DNA of 64,000 nt from Lachnospiraceae bacterium (lineage in GTDB: Bacteria; Bacillota; Clostridia; Lachnospirales; Lachnospiraceae). Every line of letters begins with the position of its first letter. The first letter of the stretch is position 1. Below, in pieces: positions 54,242 through 63,167 of the stretch. The stretch lies in assembly GCA_017434885.1 (NCBI GenBank), contig JAFSGE010000025.1, forward strand, positions 186,001 to 250,000, given 5' to 3'. Made by a program: the position numbers and the translations under genes. The notes below the pieces were generated by a model. That model was not told the DNA's origin. It saw only the letters and a list, made by a program, of their open reading frames with translations, and ran no database searches.

Positions 54242-55432
54242 TTAATTAATTTGCTCGCCTCTTTTGTACTTTGCAACAACGTTCTGGATACGTTCGTTGG
54301 GATTTAATAAATCACTGATGGAAGCATCATGATTTAAGGTGTCAATCAGGTAAGCAATGTACTTACTCATATCACAGTTAATGTACCAGTCTCTGGAAAG
54401 TAACTCGGGAGTCTGATAAATCAAGTTTGTAGTAAGCACTCTGTCAATAATACCGCTTTCGTAAGCTTTGTCAAAACGGTCGAGTCCGTTTGTGAAAAGA
54501 CCAAATGAGGTGCAAATAAAAATTTTGTTTGCTTTTCTTTCCTTGAGAGCGGTAGCTACTTCGATAACGCTTTCGCCGGAGGAAATCATATCGTCAATGA
54601 TAATCATGTCCTTGCCTTCTACAGAGGAACCTAAGAATTCATGTGCAACGATAGGATTACGTCCGTCTACGATTCTGGTATAGTCACGTCTCTTATAGAA
54701 CATACCCATGTCAAGGCCGAGAACGTTTGCCATATAAATAGCACGGCTCATACCGCCTTCATCCGGGCTGATTACCATCATGTGGTCGGAATCAATCTTT
54801 AAGTCAGGCACATTTTTGAGCAGGTTCTTGATAAACTGATAAGTAGGCTGAACGGTTTCAAACCCGTGGAGGGGAATTGCGTTCTGCACTCTGGGGTCAT
54901 GTGCATCAAAGGTAATGATGTTGTCAACGCCCATGTTTACCATTTCCTGAAGGGCAAGTGCGCAGTCAAGAGATTCTCTTGCTGTTCTTTTGTGCTGTCT
55001 GCTTTCATAAAGGAAAGGCATAATAACGGTAATTCTTCGTGCTTTACCGCCTACAGCAGCAATAATTCTTTTCAAATCCTGATAATGGTCATCAGGGGAC
55101 ATATGATTTTCGCGTCCGCAAAGTGAATAAGTCAGACTGTAGTTTGCTACGTCCACCAGTAAATATAAGTCGGTACCACGAACGGATTCCATGATAACAC
55201 CTTTTGCTTCACCGGAGCCAAAACGGGGCACTTTAGCCTGTAAAATGTAAGAATCACGTTGATAACCGGAAAATGCCAGGCTGTTTTTGTGTTCGCTTTC
55301 GCGGACAGTTCTCCATTCTACCAGATAATCGTTTACTTTTTCGCCGAGCGCTTTGCAGCCCTGCAGAGGAATAATGCCCAAAGAACCTACGGGAATTGTT
55401 TCCAAATTTCTTGTTTCTTCACGCAAAGACAT
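54242..55432 (-). CDS. prs: Ribose-phosphate pyrophosphokinase (PRPP synthetase), long form
   Basis: Enzyme of 396 residues that makes PRPP from ribose-5-phosphate and ATP. The start at 55432 follows GAGG, overlapping the end of dnaC by context. The family blocks are present: FDAHDPRVQNAIPL, SPDEGGMSRA and the PRPP loop MIIIDDMISSGES. Standard Prs is about 315 residues; this one has roughly 70 extra residues near the N-terminus (EWRTVRESEHKNSLAFSGYQ) and inserts, the form common in Lachnospiraceae. The last gene of the dnaD-dnaC-prs operon, it supplies nucleotide precursors next to replication genes. Confidence 0.94.
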   Translation of the reverse strand: MSLREETRNLETIPVGSLGIIPLQGCKALGEKVNDYLVEWRTVRESEHKNSLAFSGYQRDSYILQAKVPRFGSGEAKGVIMESVRGTDLYLLVDVANYSLTYSLCGRENHMSPDDHYQDLKRIIAAVGGKARRITVIMPFLYESRQHKRTARESLDCALALQEMVNMGVDNIITFDAHDPRVQNAIPLHGFETVQPTYQFIKNLLKNVPDLKIDSDHMMVISPDEGGMSRAIYMANVLGLDMGMFYKRRDYTRIVDGRNPIVAHEFLGSSVEGKDMIIIDDMISSGESVIEVATALKERKANKIFICTSFGLFTNGLDRFDKAYESGIIDRVLTTNLIYQTPELLSRDWYINCDMSKYIAYLIDTLNHDASISDLLNPNERIQNVVAKYKRGEQIN

Positions 55433-55440
55433 GAGGGACC

Positions 55441-56412
55441 TCACTTTCTGTTTTGAAGTTTCTTTTTATACATCCGGATGTCTGGTCCGGTGATTTTGCA
55501 AATTTCATAATTGCTGGTAATCCTTGAAAAGATTCTGTCTGAGTAGCGGTTACGAAAATCTTCTAAGGAAAGATTGGTTGAAATAATGACAGACTTTTTA
55601 TTTAAATGGCGGTCATTAATCAACGAAAAAAACTGGGAATTCACGAAATTGTTTGTGTATTCGGTTCCCAAATCGTCAATAATCAGCAAATCGCATTGAA
55701 GCAAATCCTCGTAAGATTTGCTGTGTTCCTCTATGCCTCGGTAATCAAACTTTACCTTGGAAAGAGCATCAAAAAGTCCGGAAGCGCTGAAATAGATAAC
55801 GGAATGCCCGCTATCAATTAATTCCTTGGCAACACAACCGGATAAAAAGGACTTGCCCGTACCTACTGTACCATAAAAAAATAAATTATGGTAGTCCGAA
55901 TTGAAATTATTGATAAAATTTTTGCAGGTTGTAACTGTATTTTTAAAGCGAAGTAAATCTTCACCCTCGTAATATTCATAAGAAAGTGTGGAAAAATTCT
56001 CGCTTTCCAGCATTTCGCGAATGCCGGACTGTTCATAGAGCAGAGTGATTTCCTTGTTTTTGAAGCAATGACATTTCATTCCGCTCAAATAACCGGTGTC
56101 TTTGCAGTCTGCACAATCATAAACCGGTTCTAAGTAATCAGATGGAAGACCTGCAGATAAAAGGAGCTGTTTTTTCATGGAAGACAGCTCGGCAAGGGTC
56201 TGCTTCAGTTCCAAAAGAGCGCTGTCATCTCCTGCGAGGAGTTTTTTACCCTGCTCTACGGAAACGGAGGCGATGGATTCATCCAATTCCCTATAACCTT
56301 CCACGTTTGCATAGACGTATGCGGTGCGTTCTTCCAGTAAACGGCGGTTTTTATTTTGTTTGGCTTCAAAGCCTCGAATAATTGTGTCGTACTGTGAATT
56401 GGTAAGTGCCAC
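55441..56412 (-). CDS. dnaC: Helicase-loader ATPase (DnaC/DnaI-like)
   Basis: AAA+ protein of 323 residues that loads the replicative helicase. The N-terminal part has a zinc-type cysteine cluster (CADCKDTGYLSGMKCHC) as in DnaI. The ATPase domain has Walker A FYGTVGTGKS, Walker B LLIIDDLG and the arginine-containing sensor NRYSDRIFSRI. It lies 12 bases after the DnaD-like gene and 8 bases before prs, so the three form one operon. The symbol follows common usage; dnaI is the Bacillus name for the same role. Confidence 0.92.
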   Translation of the reverse strand: MALTNSQYDTIIRGFEAKQNKNRRLLEERTAYVYANVEGYRELDESIASVSVEQGKKLLAGDDSALLELKQTLAELSSMKKQLLLSAGLPSDYLEPVYDCADCKDTGYLSGMKCHCFKNKEITLLYEQSGIREMLESENFSTLSYEYYEGEDLLRFKNTVTTCKNFINNFNSDYHNLFFYGTVGTGKSFLSGCVAKELIDSGHSVIYFSASGLFDALSKVKFDYRGIEEHSKSYEDLLQCDLLIIDDLGTEYTNNFVNSQFFSLINDRHLNKKSVIISTNLSLEDFRNRYSDRIFSRITSNYEICKITGPDIRMYKKKLQNRK

Positions 56413-56424
56413 GTCACATCTCCT

Positions 56425-57492
56425 TTAATTACTTAAAATCTCTCTCTCAAGAGCATCGAAATCATAATCGTTCTGCATAAACTGATTGAACTGTCCGCCA
56501 CCGGAGAAAGGCTTGGAAGCGGATTTCTTTTTGGAAAAGGCATCATCCATCAGCTTGATGTCGGCTTTGTGATGTACGTTCCCGTTATGCCAGCTGGTAA
56601 GAATGCTGTCTGCATATTCAAAGCGGTGCTTATCCGTTGCCAAAACGGTGCGGGAGCATGCTTCCATAATAATATCGGAAGTAAAACCGTATTCCTTAGA
56701 CCATTTGGTGACATAGTCAGCTTCTGCCTTGGTGGGGGAGGTACTTTTTCCAAGGGCTTTCATTACATCATAGACAATTTTGTCATACTTGCGGGCAGCC
56801 TTTGCAGCCTGCTTGGGAGTGGTAATGCCTTCCTCTGCCCAACTGATGGCAACTTTTTCTATGTAACGGAAATCCTTTTTGCCTTTTTCGACGCAGTATT
56901 CGATCAGATAGTCAATTAAGTCTGCGGAAAAACCAAGCTTGTCCGAAAAGAAAAGAATGGTTTTGATTTCGGTAGGACTTAATGTTTTGCCGAGGTATTG
57001 CTCTGCAACAAACAGAATCTGAGCGGTTTCTTCATTATTTTTAAATTCCTTCAGGTCGTCAAGCGTATAAGCGGGTTTCTCAAAAGTTACCGTCTGTTCA
57101 ATGGGTTTGACGGCAGATGGTTTCTCCAAAGCAACAGCCTTGGCCGGAAGAGGAACTACCGGAGCAAGCGGAACAATGTCTGAGCGTTCCTTTTTGTCGG
57201 ACACATCGAGAAGACGGATGCCGGAGAGATTTTTTGCCTCGTCATATTCCAATGCAAGCAGCTTGCTTTTTTCCCAATATTTGAGTGCACGCATAACATC
57301 TTTTTCAGTGTGGTTGAATTTGTCCGCAATGTCAGAAACACTGGTGGGCAAATGGGCACTCATCATGCGCAGAAGGTACAAATAAATTTTAAGCTGCGCA
57401 TCGTTGGCATCCTTCATATATTCATCTATAAACAAATTGGACACAATTGTAGTATCAGCATAATGATCCTGATAAACTGTAAAGCGACTCAT
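56425..57492 (-). CDS. dnaD: DnaD-domain replication initiation protein
   Basis: Protein of 355 residues. The N-terminal 100 residues are a winged-helix oligomerisation domain (DAQLKIYLYLLRMMSAHLPTSVSDIADKFNHTEKDVMRALKYWEKSKLL). Two DnaB_2/DnaD-type helical domains follow (about 150-230, YLGKTLSPTEIKTILFFSDKLGFSADLIDYLIEYC; and about 245-330, WSKEYGFTSDIIMEACSRTV). Having two copies makes it closer to Bacillus DnaB in layout, and DnaD/DnaB proteins help bring helicase and its loader to the origin. It is first in the operon with dnaC and prs. Its upstream region contains DnaA-box-like repeats. Confidence 0.9.
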   Translation of the reverse strand: MSRFTVYQDHYADTTIVSNLFIDEYMKDANDAQLKIYLYLLRMMSAHLPTSVSDIADKFNHTEKDVMRALKYWEKSKLLALEYDEAKNLSGIRLLDVSDKKERSDIVPLAPVVPLPAKAVALEKPSAVKPIEQTVTFEKPAYTLDDLKEFKNNEETAQILFVAEQYLGKTLSPTEIKTILFFSDKLGFSADLIDYLIEYCVEKGKKDFRYIEKVAISWAEEGITTPKQAAKAARKYDKIVYDVMKALGKSTSPTKAEADYVTKWSKEYGFTSDIIMEACSRTVLATDKHRFEYADSILTSWHNGNVHHKADIKLMDDAFSKKKSASKPFSGGGQFNQFMQNDYDFDALEREILSN

Positions 57493-57541
57493 GAAGTCAT
57501 CCCCTACTCTATATATTTACATTCGTTCAAAAGCAAGTTGA

Positions 57542-57569
57542 ATTATAACATAAGATTTTGAAAATGCAA
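57542..57569 (-). promoter_or_regulatory. Promoter of the dnaD-dnaC-prs operon
   Basis: On the minus strand TTGCAT (57569-57564) and a perfect TATAAT (57547-57542) are 16 bases apart. The DnaA-box-like array lies about 50 bases upstream of the -35. Confidence 0.7.
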
Positions 57570-57617
57570 ATAGCAATTTTCCCGAAAAATCCAGTGTTTA
57601 CAAGGGTTTGCGCAAAT

Positions 57618-57644
57618 TGTGGACAATGTGGATAGTGTGGATAT
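57618..57644 (-). promoter_or_regulatory. Three abutting DnaA-box-like 9-mers upstream of dnaD
   Basis: TGTGGACAA, TGTGGATAG and TGTGGATAT follow one another with no gap. Read on the minus strand they are near matches to the DnaA box TTATCCACA (two, one and one differences by that consensus). The strict 9-base phasing is unlikely by chance. Confidence 0.6.
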
Positions 57645-57711
57645 TTTCTTCCTGATATTTCCATAATCCCGTAAAACGCAAGTAGAAGGAGTCTCTTCTC
57701 AATGAAATAAA

Positions 57712-57766
57712 TATCCACATAAAAAGAACTGACAGACAGACCTTTTTATGTGGATAGTGTGGATAA
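57712..57766. promoter_or_regulatory. Perfect 15 bp inverted repeat carrying DnaA boxes, likely murC terminator
   Basis: TATCCACATAAAAAG at 57712-57726 and CTTTTTATGTGGATA at 57742-57756 pair perfectly around 15 bases. The arms contain ATATCCACA (57711-57719) and TGTGGATAG (57749-57757), and directly after lies TGTGGATAA (57758-57766), an exact DnaA box on the minus strand. It follows the murC stop on the minus strand and can act as a terminator. Confidence 0.65.
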
Positions 57767-57770
57767 TTTT

Positions 57771-59147
57771 TTATTTCAGAAGATTTTCGCCGATATTTAC
57801 AACATCTCCGGCACCCATAGTTATCAACAAATCACCGGCACTGCAATTTGACGAAATAAATTTTTCAATTTCTTCAAAGGAGGGCAGACAGTAGCAGGTT
57901 TTGCCCAGCGCTTCGATTTCTTTTTGCAATGTTTCGGAGCTGACGCCCAATGTGTCGGTTTCCCTTGCGGCATAGATAGGAGCCAGAATTACTTCATCTG
58001 CCAAAGAAAGGGATTTGGCAAAATCCTTTAAAAATGCTTTGGTGCGGGTATAAGTATGAGGCTGGAACACACACCAGAGCTTTTGATGAGGGTAATTTGC
58101 CGCGGCTTTTAAAGTTGCGGTAATTTCTGTGGGATGATGTGCATAATCATCTATTATGGAGATACCGTTATATTCACCTTTGTACTCGAATCGTCTGTCG
58201 GTTCCTTTAAAAGCAGACAGGGCTTTTTTGACTGTTTCGCGATGAAGACAAAGCAAATCGGAAAGGGCAATGGCAGACAAGGCATTGTAAATATTGTGTT
58301 CACCGGGGACTCCGAGAGTGACTTTGTCCTTAGAGCCGTCAGGGCCGCATGCGGTAAAAGAAGCACATCCTGTTTCGTTATAAGAGATTTCTTCCGGATA
58401 ATAGTCGTAATCGGATGTATCGCCGTAAGTGATCACGGAACAGGTAAGATCTTTGGTAATTTGCTCTATACCGGGAATGGTACCGTTGATAATTAAAGCT
58501 CCGTCTTTGGGTAAAAGCAGGGAAAATTCATGAAAGGAATTGCGGATGTCATGAATATCCTTGAAAAAATCCAAATGGTCTTCTTCCACATTAAGAATAA
58601 TACTGATTTTGGGGAAAAAGCTTAAAAAGCTGTTAGTGTATTCGCAGGCTTCCGTTACAAAATGCTTGCCGCCGCCTACACGGATATTGCCACCGATGGT
58701 TTTTAAAATGCCGCCGATGGAAAGGGTAGGGTCAGTGTCTGCCGCAAGCAGAATTTCTGACACCATGGAGGTAGTTGTGGTTTTGCCGTGTGTACCGCTG
58801 ATGGCAATGGGAACTTCATAGTTTTTCATCATCTGTCCCAAAAGCTGGGCTCTTGTCAGCGTGGGAATGGACAAATCTCCTGCTGCAACAAGCTCCGGAT
58901 TGTCGGGATGAATGGCACTGGTGTAAACAACGACGTCAATATCGGAAGAAATATTTTCGTATTTTTGTCCGTAAAAAATGTGAGCTCCTTTTTCTGACAG
59001 GCTCTGTGTTAAGGCAGAGGACTGTCTGTCGGAACCGGATACTGCAAAGCCCTTGGAGAGAAGCACCTCCGCCAGTCCGCTCATACTGATGCCGCCGATA
59101 CCGATAAAATATATGTGAATGGGGTGGTTAAAATTGATTTGATACAT
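57771..59147 (-). CDS. murC: UDP-N-acetylmuramate--L-alanine ligase
   Basis: Mur ligase of 458 residues that adds the first amino acid, L-alanine, to UDP-MurNAc. The nucleotide-binding opening (IYFIGIGGISMSGLAEVLL), the ATP loop AISGTHGKTTTTSM and the CEYTNSFLSFFP and DDYAHHPTEI blocks are definitive. The start has a GGAGG site. Length is normal. It is transcribed alone toward the DnaA-box hairpin and is apart from ddl and murF, which lie 8 kb away on the other strand. Confidence 0.97.
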   Translation of the reverse strand: MYQINFNHPIHIYFIGIGGISMSGLAEVLLSKGFAVSGSDRQSSALTQSLSEKGAHIFYGQKYENISSDIDVVVYTSAIHPDNPELVAAGDLSIPTLTRAQLLGQMMKNYEVPIAISGTHGKTTTTSMVSEILLAADTDPTLSIGGILKTIGGNIRVGGGKHFVTEACEYTNSFLSFFPKISIILNVEEDHLDFFKDIHDIRNSFHEFSLLLPKDGALIINGTIPGIEQITKDLTCSVITYGDTSDYDYYPEEISYNETGCASFTACGPDGSKDKVTLGVPGEHNIYNALSAIALSDLLCLHRETVKKALSAFKGTDRRFEYKGEYNGISIIDDYAHHPTEITATLKAAANYPHQKLWCVFQPHTYTRTKAFLKDFAKSLSLADEVILAPIYAARETDTLGVSSETLQKEIEALGKTCYCLPSFEEIEKFISSNCSAGDLLITMGAGDVVNIGENLLK

Positions 59148-59491
59148 GGGAAAACCTCCGATGTTTAATAGTATGATTTTGTTTTATCGATTTTATTATA
59201 TAAAAATACATCGGAAAAACCAATAGCATTTTCAACAAAATGTATGTCAAAAGAGATGGGGGGACACAAAATGTAGTAATTTGACCATGGATAATTGTCA
59301 AACAAAGGTAAATTATTGTAAAAATTTTACATAAAAATAGTCGGCGAGACGAAAATTTTTGTAAAAAATATTCACTTTTGAGGGATTCTATGATATACTA
59401 TTCATACACTTAATGATTGGTGTTTGTTTTGTCGTGCCAATTATTATGCGTGATTTTTCACAACAAAATATTACTGGTAAGAGGTGAGGAC
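59148..59491. other. Divergent regulatory region between murC and glgC
   Basis: No gene is visible. It holds a dyad TTTGAC-N11-GTCAAA at about 59280-59302, a perfect 15-base palindrome TGTAAAAATTTTACA at 59317-59331, and the candidate glgC promoter. The two dyads could be regulator sites for glycogen synthesis, but this is a guess from symmetry alone. Confidence 0.45.
59371..59399 (+). promoter_or_regulatory. Candidate promoter of glgC-glgD
   Basis: TTCACT at 59371-59376 and TATACT at 59394-59399 with a 17-base spacer, about 93 bases before the glgC start. Confidence 0.55.
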
Positions 59492-60766
59492 ATGATTAAA
59501 AAAGAAATGATTGCCATGCTGCTCGCAGGCGGTCAGGGAAGCAGACTCGGTGTGCTTACATCCAAGGTTGCCAAGCCGGCAGTATCCTTCGGTGAAAAGT
59601 ATCGTATTATTGACTTCCCGCTCAGTAACTGCATTAATTCGGGTGTCGATACGGTAGGTGTATTGACTCAGTACCAGCCCCTCAGACTGAATACCCATAT
59701 CGGCATCGGTATTCCGTGGGACTTGGATAGAAACATCGGCGGTGTCAGTGTACTTCCGCCCTATGAGAAGATTGCCAACAGTGAATGGTATACAGGAACT
59801 GCAAATGCAATTTATCAGAACATTGACTATATGGAAAGCTTCAATCCGGAATATATTCTGATTTTATCAGGTGACCATATTTATAAGATGGATTATGAAG
59901 TGATGCTTGACTTCCATAAAGAAAAGGGTGCGGAATGTACCATCGCGGTTATGCCGGTTCCCATGGAAGAAGCAAAGCGTTTCGGTATTATGATTACAGA
60001 TGAAGAGAGAAAAATTACCGATTTCGAAGAAAAGCCTGCAAATCCCAGAAGTAATCTGGCATCCATGGGTATCTACATATTTAATTGGAAGACCCTGAAG
60101 GAAGCCCTGCTTGCAAATGCGGATCAGCCCAATCTTGACTTTGGTAAGCACGTAATTCCTTACTGTCACCAGAAGGGAGCTCCTCTGTACGCTTATGAGT
60201 TCAACGGCTACTGGAAGGATGTAGGAACCCTGAATTCTTACTGGGAAGCAAACATGGAATTGATTGATATCGTTCCTGAATTTAATCTGTACGAAGAGTA
60301 CTGGAAGATTTACACCAAGAGTGATACACTTCCGCCTCAGTATATTGCAGACAGCAGTCTGGTTGAGAGAAGCATTATCGGTGAAGGCACCGAAGTTTAC
60401 GGACAGGTATACAATTCCGTTATCGGATGCGGTGTTACCATTGGCGAAGGTACCGTGGTACGTGATTCCATCATTATGAACGGAACCGTGATTGATGCCG
60501 GATGTGAACTGAATAAAGCCATTGTTGCAGAGAACGTAACCATTGGTAAGAATACCAAGCTGGGTATCGGTGAAGAAACTGAAAACGAGACAGATCCTCA
60601 CATTTATAACAGCGGTCTTGTGTGCATTGGCGAAAAGAGTATTATTCCCGATGGAATTACAATTGGTAAAAATGCCTGCGTATTCGGTGTGACTACAGCG
60701 GCAGATTATCAGGATAACTGCCTCGCAAGCGGTAAAACTTTAATTAAGGCAGGTGAAGAAAAGTGA
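59492..60766 (+). CDS. glgC: Glucose-1-phosphate adenylyltransferase, catalytic subunit
   Basis: Enzyme of 424 residues that makes ADP-glucose from glucose-1-phosphate and ATP, the committed step of glycogen synthesis. The start at 59492 follows GAGGTGAGGA; longer frame upstream has no site. The nucleotidyltransferase motif [12 protein letters not shown] is intact, followed by [26 protein letters not shown] and the glucose-1-phosphate site ITDFEEKP. The C-terminal third is a left-handed beta-helix of hexapeptide repeats ([20 protein letters not shown]). It overlaps glgD by four bases (GTGA) and forms a mixed tetramer with it. Confidence 0.97.
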   Translation: MIKKEMIAMLLAGGQGSRLGVLTSKVAKPAVSFGEKYRIIDFPLSNCINSGVDTVGVLTQYQPLRLNTHIGIGIPWDLDRNIGGVSVLPPYEKIANSEWYTGTANAIYQNIDYMESFNPEYILILSGDHIYKMDYEVMLDFHKEKGAECTIAVMPVPMEEAKRFGIMITDEERKITDFEEKPANPRSNLASMGIYIFNWKTLKEALLANADQPNLDFGKHVIPYCHQKGAPLYAYEFNGYWKDVGTLNSYWEANMELIDIVPEFNLYEEYWKIYTKSDTLPPQYIADSSLVERSIIGEGTEVYGQVYNSVIGCGVTIGEGTVVRDSIIMNGTVIDAGCELNKAIVAENVTIGKNTKLGIGEETENETDPHIYNSGLVCIGEKSIIPDGITIGKNACVFGVTTAADYQDNCLASGKTLIKAGEEK

Positions 60767-61881
60767 GAGCAATAGGTATTATTTTAGCCGGAGGTAACAG
60801 CTTCCGTATGAAAGAACTTTCCAAGAAGCGTGCGGTATGTGCAATGCCCATCGCGGGAAGCTACAGAAGTATTGACTTTGCATTAAGTAACATGTCAAAC
60901 TCCCATATTCAGAAGGTAGCAGTTCTGACACAGTACAATGCAAGAAGCTTAAATGAACATTTAAGTTCTTCCAAATGGTGGGACTTTGGCCGTAAGCAGG
61001 GGGGCTTGTATGTTTGTACACCTTCCGTTACATCCGAGAACAGTTTCTGGTACAGAGGTACGGCAGATGCCATTGCCCAGAATCTTTCCTTCTTAAAGAA
61101 CAGCCATGAGCCTTATGTAGTAATTGCATCCGGTGACTGTGTGTACAAGATGGATTACAATAAGGTACTTGAATATCACATTGCCAAGAAGGCGGACATT
61201 ACCGTGGTATGCAAGGATATGCCGGCAGGTGCGGATGTAGACCGCTTCGGTACCATTAAGATGAATGAGGAAAGCCGCATTGAAGAGTTTGAAGAGAAGC
61301 CTGTAGTGGCTAAATCCAATACGGTTTCCTGCGGTATCTATGTCATCCGTAGAAGACAGCTCATCGAAATTATCGAGAAATGTGCCGAGGAAGAAAGACA
61401 TGACTTTGTAAAGGATATCTTAATCCGTTACAAAAATATGAAGAGAATTTATGGTTATAAGATGCAGGAATACTGGAGCAATATTGCAACAGTTGATGAT
61501 TATTTCAGAACCAATATGGACTTCCTGAATAAAGAGACCAGGGATTATTTCTTCAAAGAGTATCCCGATATTTACTCCAAGGTGGATGACTTGCCGCCTG
61601 CGAAGTACAATGTAGGAGCAAAGATTAAAAACAGCTTAATCGCCAGCGGATGCATTGTAAACGGTACAGTAGAAGACTCTGTTGTATTCAAGAGTGCATA
61701 TATCGGAAACAACTGTACGATTAAGAATTCTATCATTTTGAATGATGTTTATATTGGCGACAATACGCACATTGAAAACTGCATCGTTGAGAGTCATGAT
61801 ACTATCAGAGCTAATTCTTACTATGCAGGCACAGATGGCATCAAGATTGTGATAGAGAGAAATGACAGATATGTAATTTAA
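60763..61881 (+). CDS. glgD: Glucose-1-phosphate adenylyltransferase, GlgD regulatory subunit
   Basis: Protein of 372 residues starting at a GTG that overlaps the glgC stop. It has the same fold as GlgC, but the active-site loop is altered ([19 protein letters not shown] in place of GGQGSRL), so it is not expected to catalyse well on its own. In Firmicutes that carry both, GlgD raises the activity of GlgC and changes its response to effectors. [12 protein letters not shown] and the short hexapeptide domain at the end are retained. The pair is typical of Clostridia and Bacilli. Confidence 0.96.
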   Translation: MRAIGIILAGGNSFRMKELSKKRAVCAMPIAGSYRSIDFALSNMSNSHIQKVAVLTQYNARSLNEHLSSSKWWDFGRKQGGLYVCTPSVTSENSFWYRGTADAIAQNLSFLKNSHEPYVVIASGDCVYKMDYNKVLEYHIAKKADITVVCKDMPAGADVDRFGTIKMNEESRIEEFEEKPVVAKSNTVSCGIYVIRRRQLIEIIEKCAEEERHDFVKDILIRYKNMKRIYGYKMQEYWSNIATVDDYFRTNMDFLNKETRDYFFKEYPDIYSKVDDLPPAKYNVGAKIKNSLIASGCIVNGTVEDSVVFKSAYIGNNCTIKNSIILNDVYIGDNTHIENCIVESHDTIRANSYYAGTDGIKIVIERNDRYVI

Positions 61882-61956
61882 AAACACAGCAACAGGTGGG
61901 AAGATTAGGGGCCTTTCCGCCAGAGGGGACAAAACTATACAGGGGGTTCTTAAGGA

Positions 61957-62238
61957 ATGCAAATTACAGATGTAAGAGTAAGAAAAATTACAAAAGAAGG
62001 GAAGATGCGTGCTATTGTATCTATCACCATTGATGATGAGTTTGTAATTCATGATATTAAGGTTATCGAGGGTGATAAAGGAATGTTCATCGCAATGCCC
62101 AGCAAGAAGGCAACGGATGGAGAATACAGAGATATCGCTCATCCCATTAATTCAAAAACAAGAGAAACAATCCAGAACATTATTCTGGAAAGCTATGAAA
62201 AAGCATTGCTTGAGCCGGATGAAGACGAACTTGATTAG
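61957..62238 (+). CDS. spoVG: SpoVG RNA/DNA-binding regulator
   Basis: Protein of 93 residues, the normal length. The sequence [20 protein letters not shown] and the block [31 protein letters not shown] are the SpoVG signature. It binds nucleic acid and affects septum placement, sporulation and envelope genes in different species. It has its own transcription unit between glgD and pth and a strong terminator. Confidence 0.97.
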   Translation: MQITDVRVRKITKEGKMRAIVSITIDDEFVIHDIKVIEGDKGMFIAMPSKKATDGEYRDIAHPINSKTRETIQNIILESYEKALLEPDEDELD

Positions 62239-62279
62239 TTTGGCTTACAGGCAAGCAAAACTCAAACCAGTATGAAGAA

Positions 62280-62306
62280 ACAGGAGTGCAAATGCACTCC
62301 TGTTTT
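62280..62306 (+). terminator. Rho-independent terminator of spoVG
   Basis: An 11 bp perfect stem (ACAGGAGTGCA / TGCACTCCTGT) with a tight AA centre is followed by a T run. Confidence 0.88.
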
Positions 62307-62561
62307 TGCTTGTTAAATCTTGCTTAAAGCTTCCGGATAGTATAAAATGAAACAAATTGCATTTGATAATTATATCATAACGTAGTGGGAAGCTGTCCTT
62401 TTTTCTTCTGTGCAAAGACATATACGCCATGGAAACAAGACCAAAAACAGGAGAGCCTATGCTCGAGTGTTTTTGCTTTGGGCTTGTTGGAATGTTCGGC
62501 GTAACTGTCTGCGAACAGAAGAAAAGAGTGACAGCTTTCACTGCGGAAAAAGGAGCACACT
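62307..62561. other. Gap before pth
   Basis: No recognised gene. A 48-codon frame (62459-62605) starts behind CAGGAG and overlaps the start of pth in another frame; it has no recognisable content. An AAAAAGGAG site at about 62547 serves pth. A promoter was not assigned. Confidence 0.4.
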
Positions 62562-63167
62562 ATGTATATCATCGCAGGTTTAGGCAACCCCGGAAAACAA
62601 TATGAAGGAACCAGACACAACATCGGCTGGCAGGTCATTGATGCCCTTGCCGATAAGCATGGTATCAGAGTTCTTGAAAATAAATTTAAGGGCCTTATCG
62701 GGAAAGGCATGATAAACGGTGAGAAAGTGATTCTGGTAAAACCGCTTACGTATATGAATCTCAGTGGTGAGTGTATCGGTGAAATTGTAAATTATTTTAA
62801 AATTGATGAAACCTTTGAACTCATTGTAATTGCTGACGATATCAGTCTGGATGTAGGTTTTATCCGCACGCGTAAAAAAGGTAGCGCAGGAGGACATAAC
62901 GGGTTAAAAAGTATTATCGCTCATTTGGGACATGAAAATTTTATTCGCATGAAAATGGGTGTGGGTGATAAGCCGGCAGGTTATGATCTTGCAGATTATG
63001 TATTGGGACATTTTAATAAAGAAGAAAACGAAATTCTGGCGGAGAGCAAAAAGAATGCTGTTCTTGCCATAGAAACAATTATTGGTGATGGTATAGATAA
63101 GGCAATGAATTTATATAATACAAAGAAGGAAAATAAAAAGAAAGCGCCGAAGACGGAGGAAGTATGA
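62562..63167 (+). CDS. pth: Peptidyl-tRNA hydrolase
   Basis: Enzyme of 201 residues that frees tRNA from stalled peptidyl-tRNA. The opening IIAGLGNPGKQYEGTRHNIGW contains the conserved Asn and catalytic His, and LVKPLTYMNLSGE, DDISLDVGFIR and GSAGGHNGLKSI complete the site. A lysine-rich tail (KKENKKKAPK) extends the end a little past the usual length. The stop overlaps the start of mfd (ATGA), the classic pth-mfd order of Firmicutes. Confidence 0.97.
   Translation: MYIIAGLGNPGKQYEGTRHNIGWQVIDALADKHGIRVLENKFKGLIGKGMINGEKVILVKPLTYMNLSGECIGEIVNYFKIDETFELIVIADDISLDVGFIRTRKKGSAGGHNGLKSIIAHLGHENFIRMKMGVGDKPAGYDLADYVLGHFNKEENEILAESKKNAVLAIETIIGDGIDKAMNLYNTKKENKKKAPKTEEV

Noticed and set aside
57527-57718. 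Minus-strand frame of 63 codons in the DnaA-box region
   Set aside because: It has no ribosome site or family resemblance and overlaps the dnaD promoter and the 9-mer array.
57600-57770. Chromosomal origin of replication
   Set aside because: DnaA-type boxes are present, but no dnaA, dnaN, recF or gyrase genes lie nearby, and there is no clear AT-rich unwinding element with a strand-skew shift that I could establish. A control region for dnaD is the simpler reading.
62459-62605. 48-codon frame overlapping the start of pth
   Set aside because: It has a fair ribosome site, but its product resembles nothing and most of the 3' part overlaps pth in another frame. Kept only as a note on the gap.
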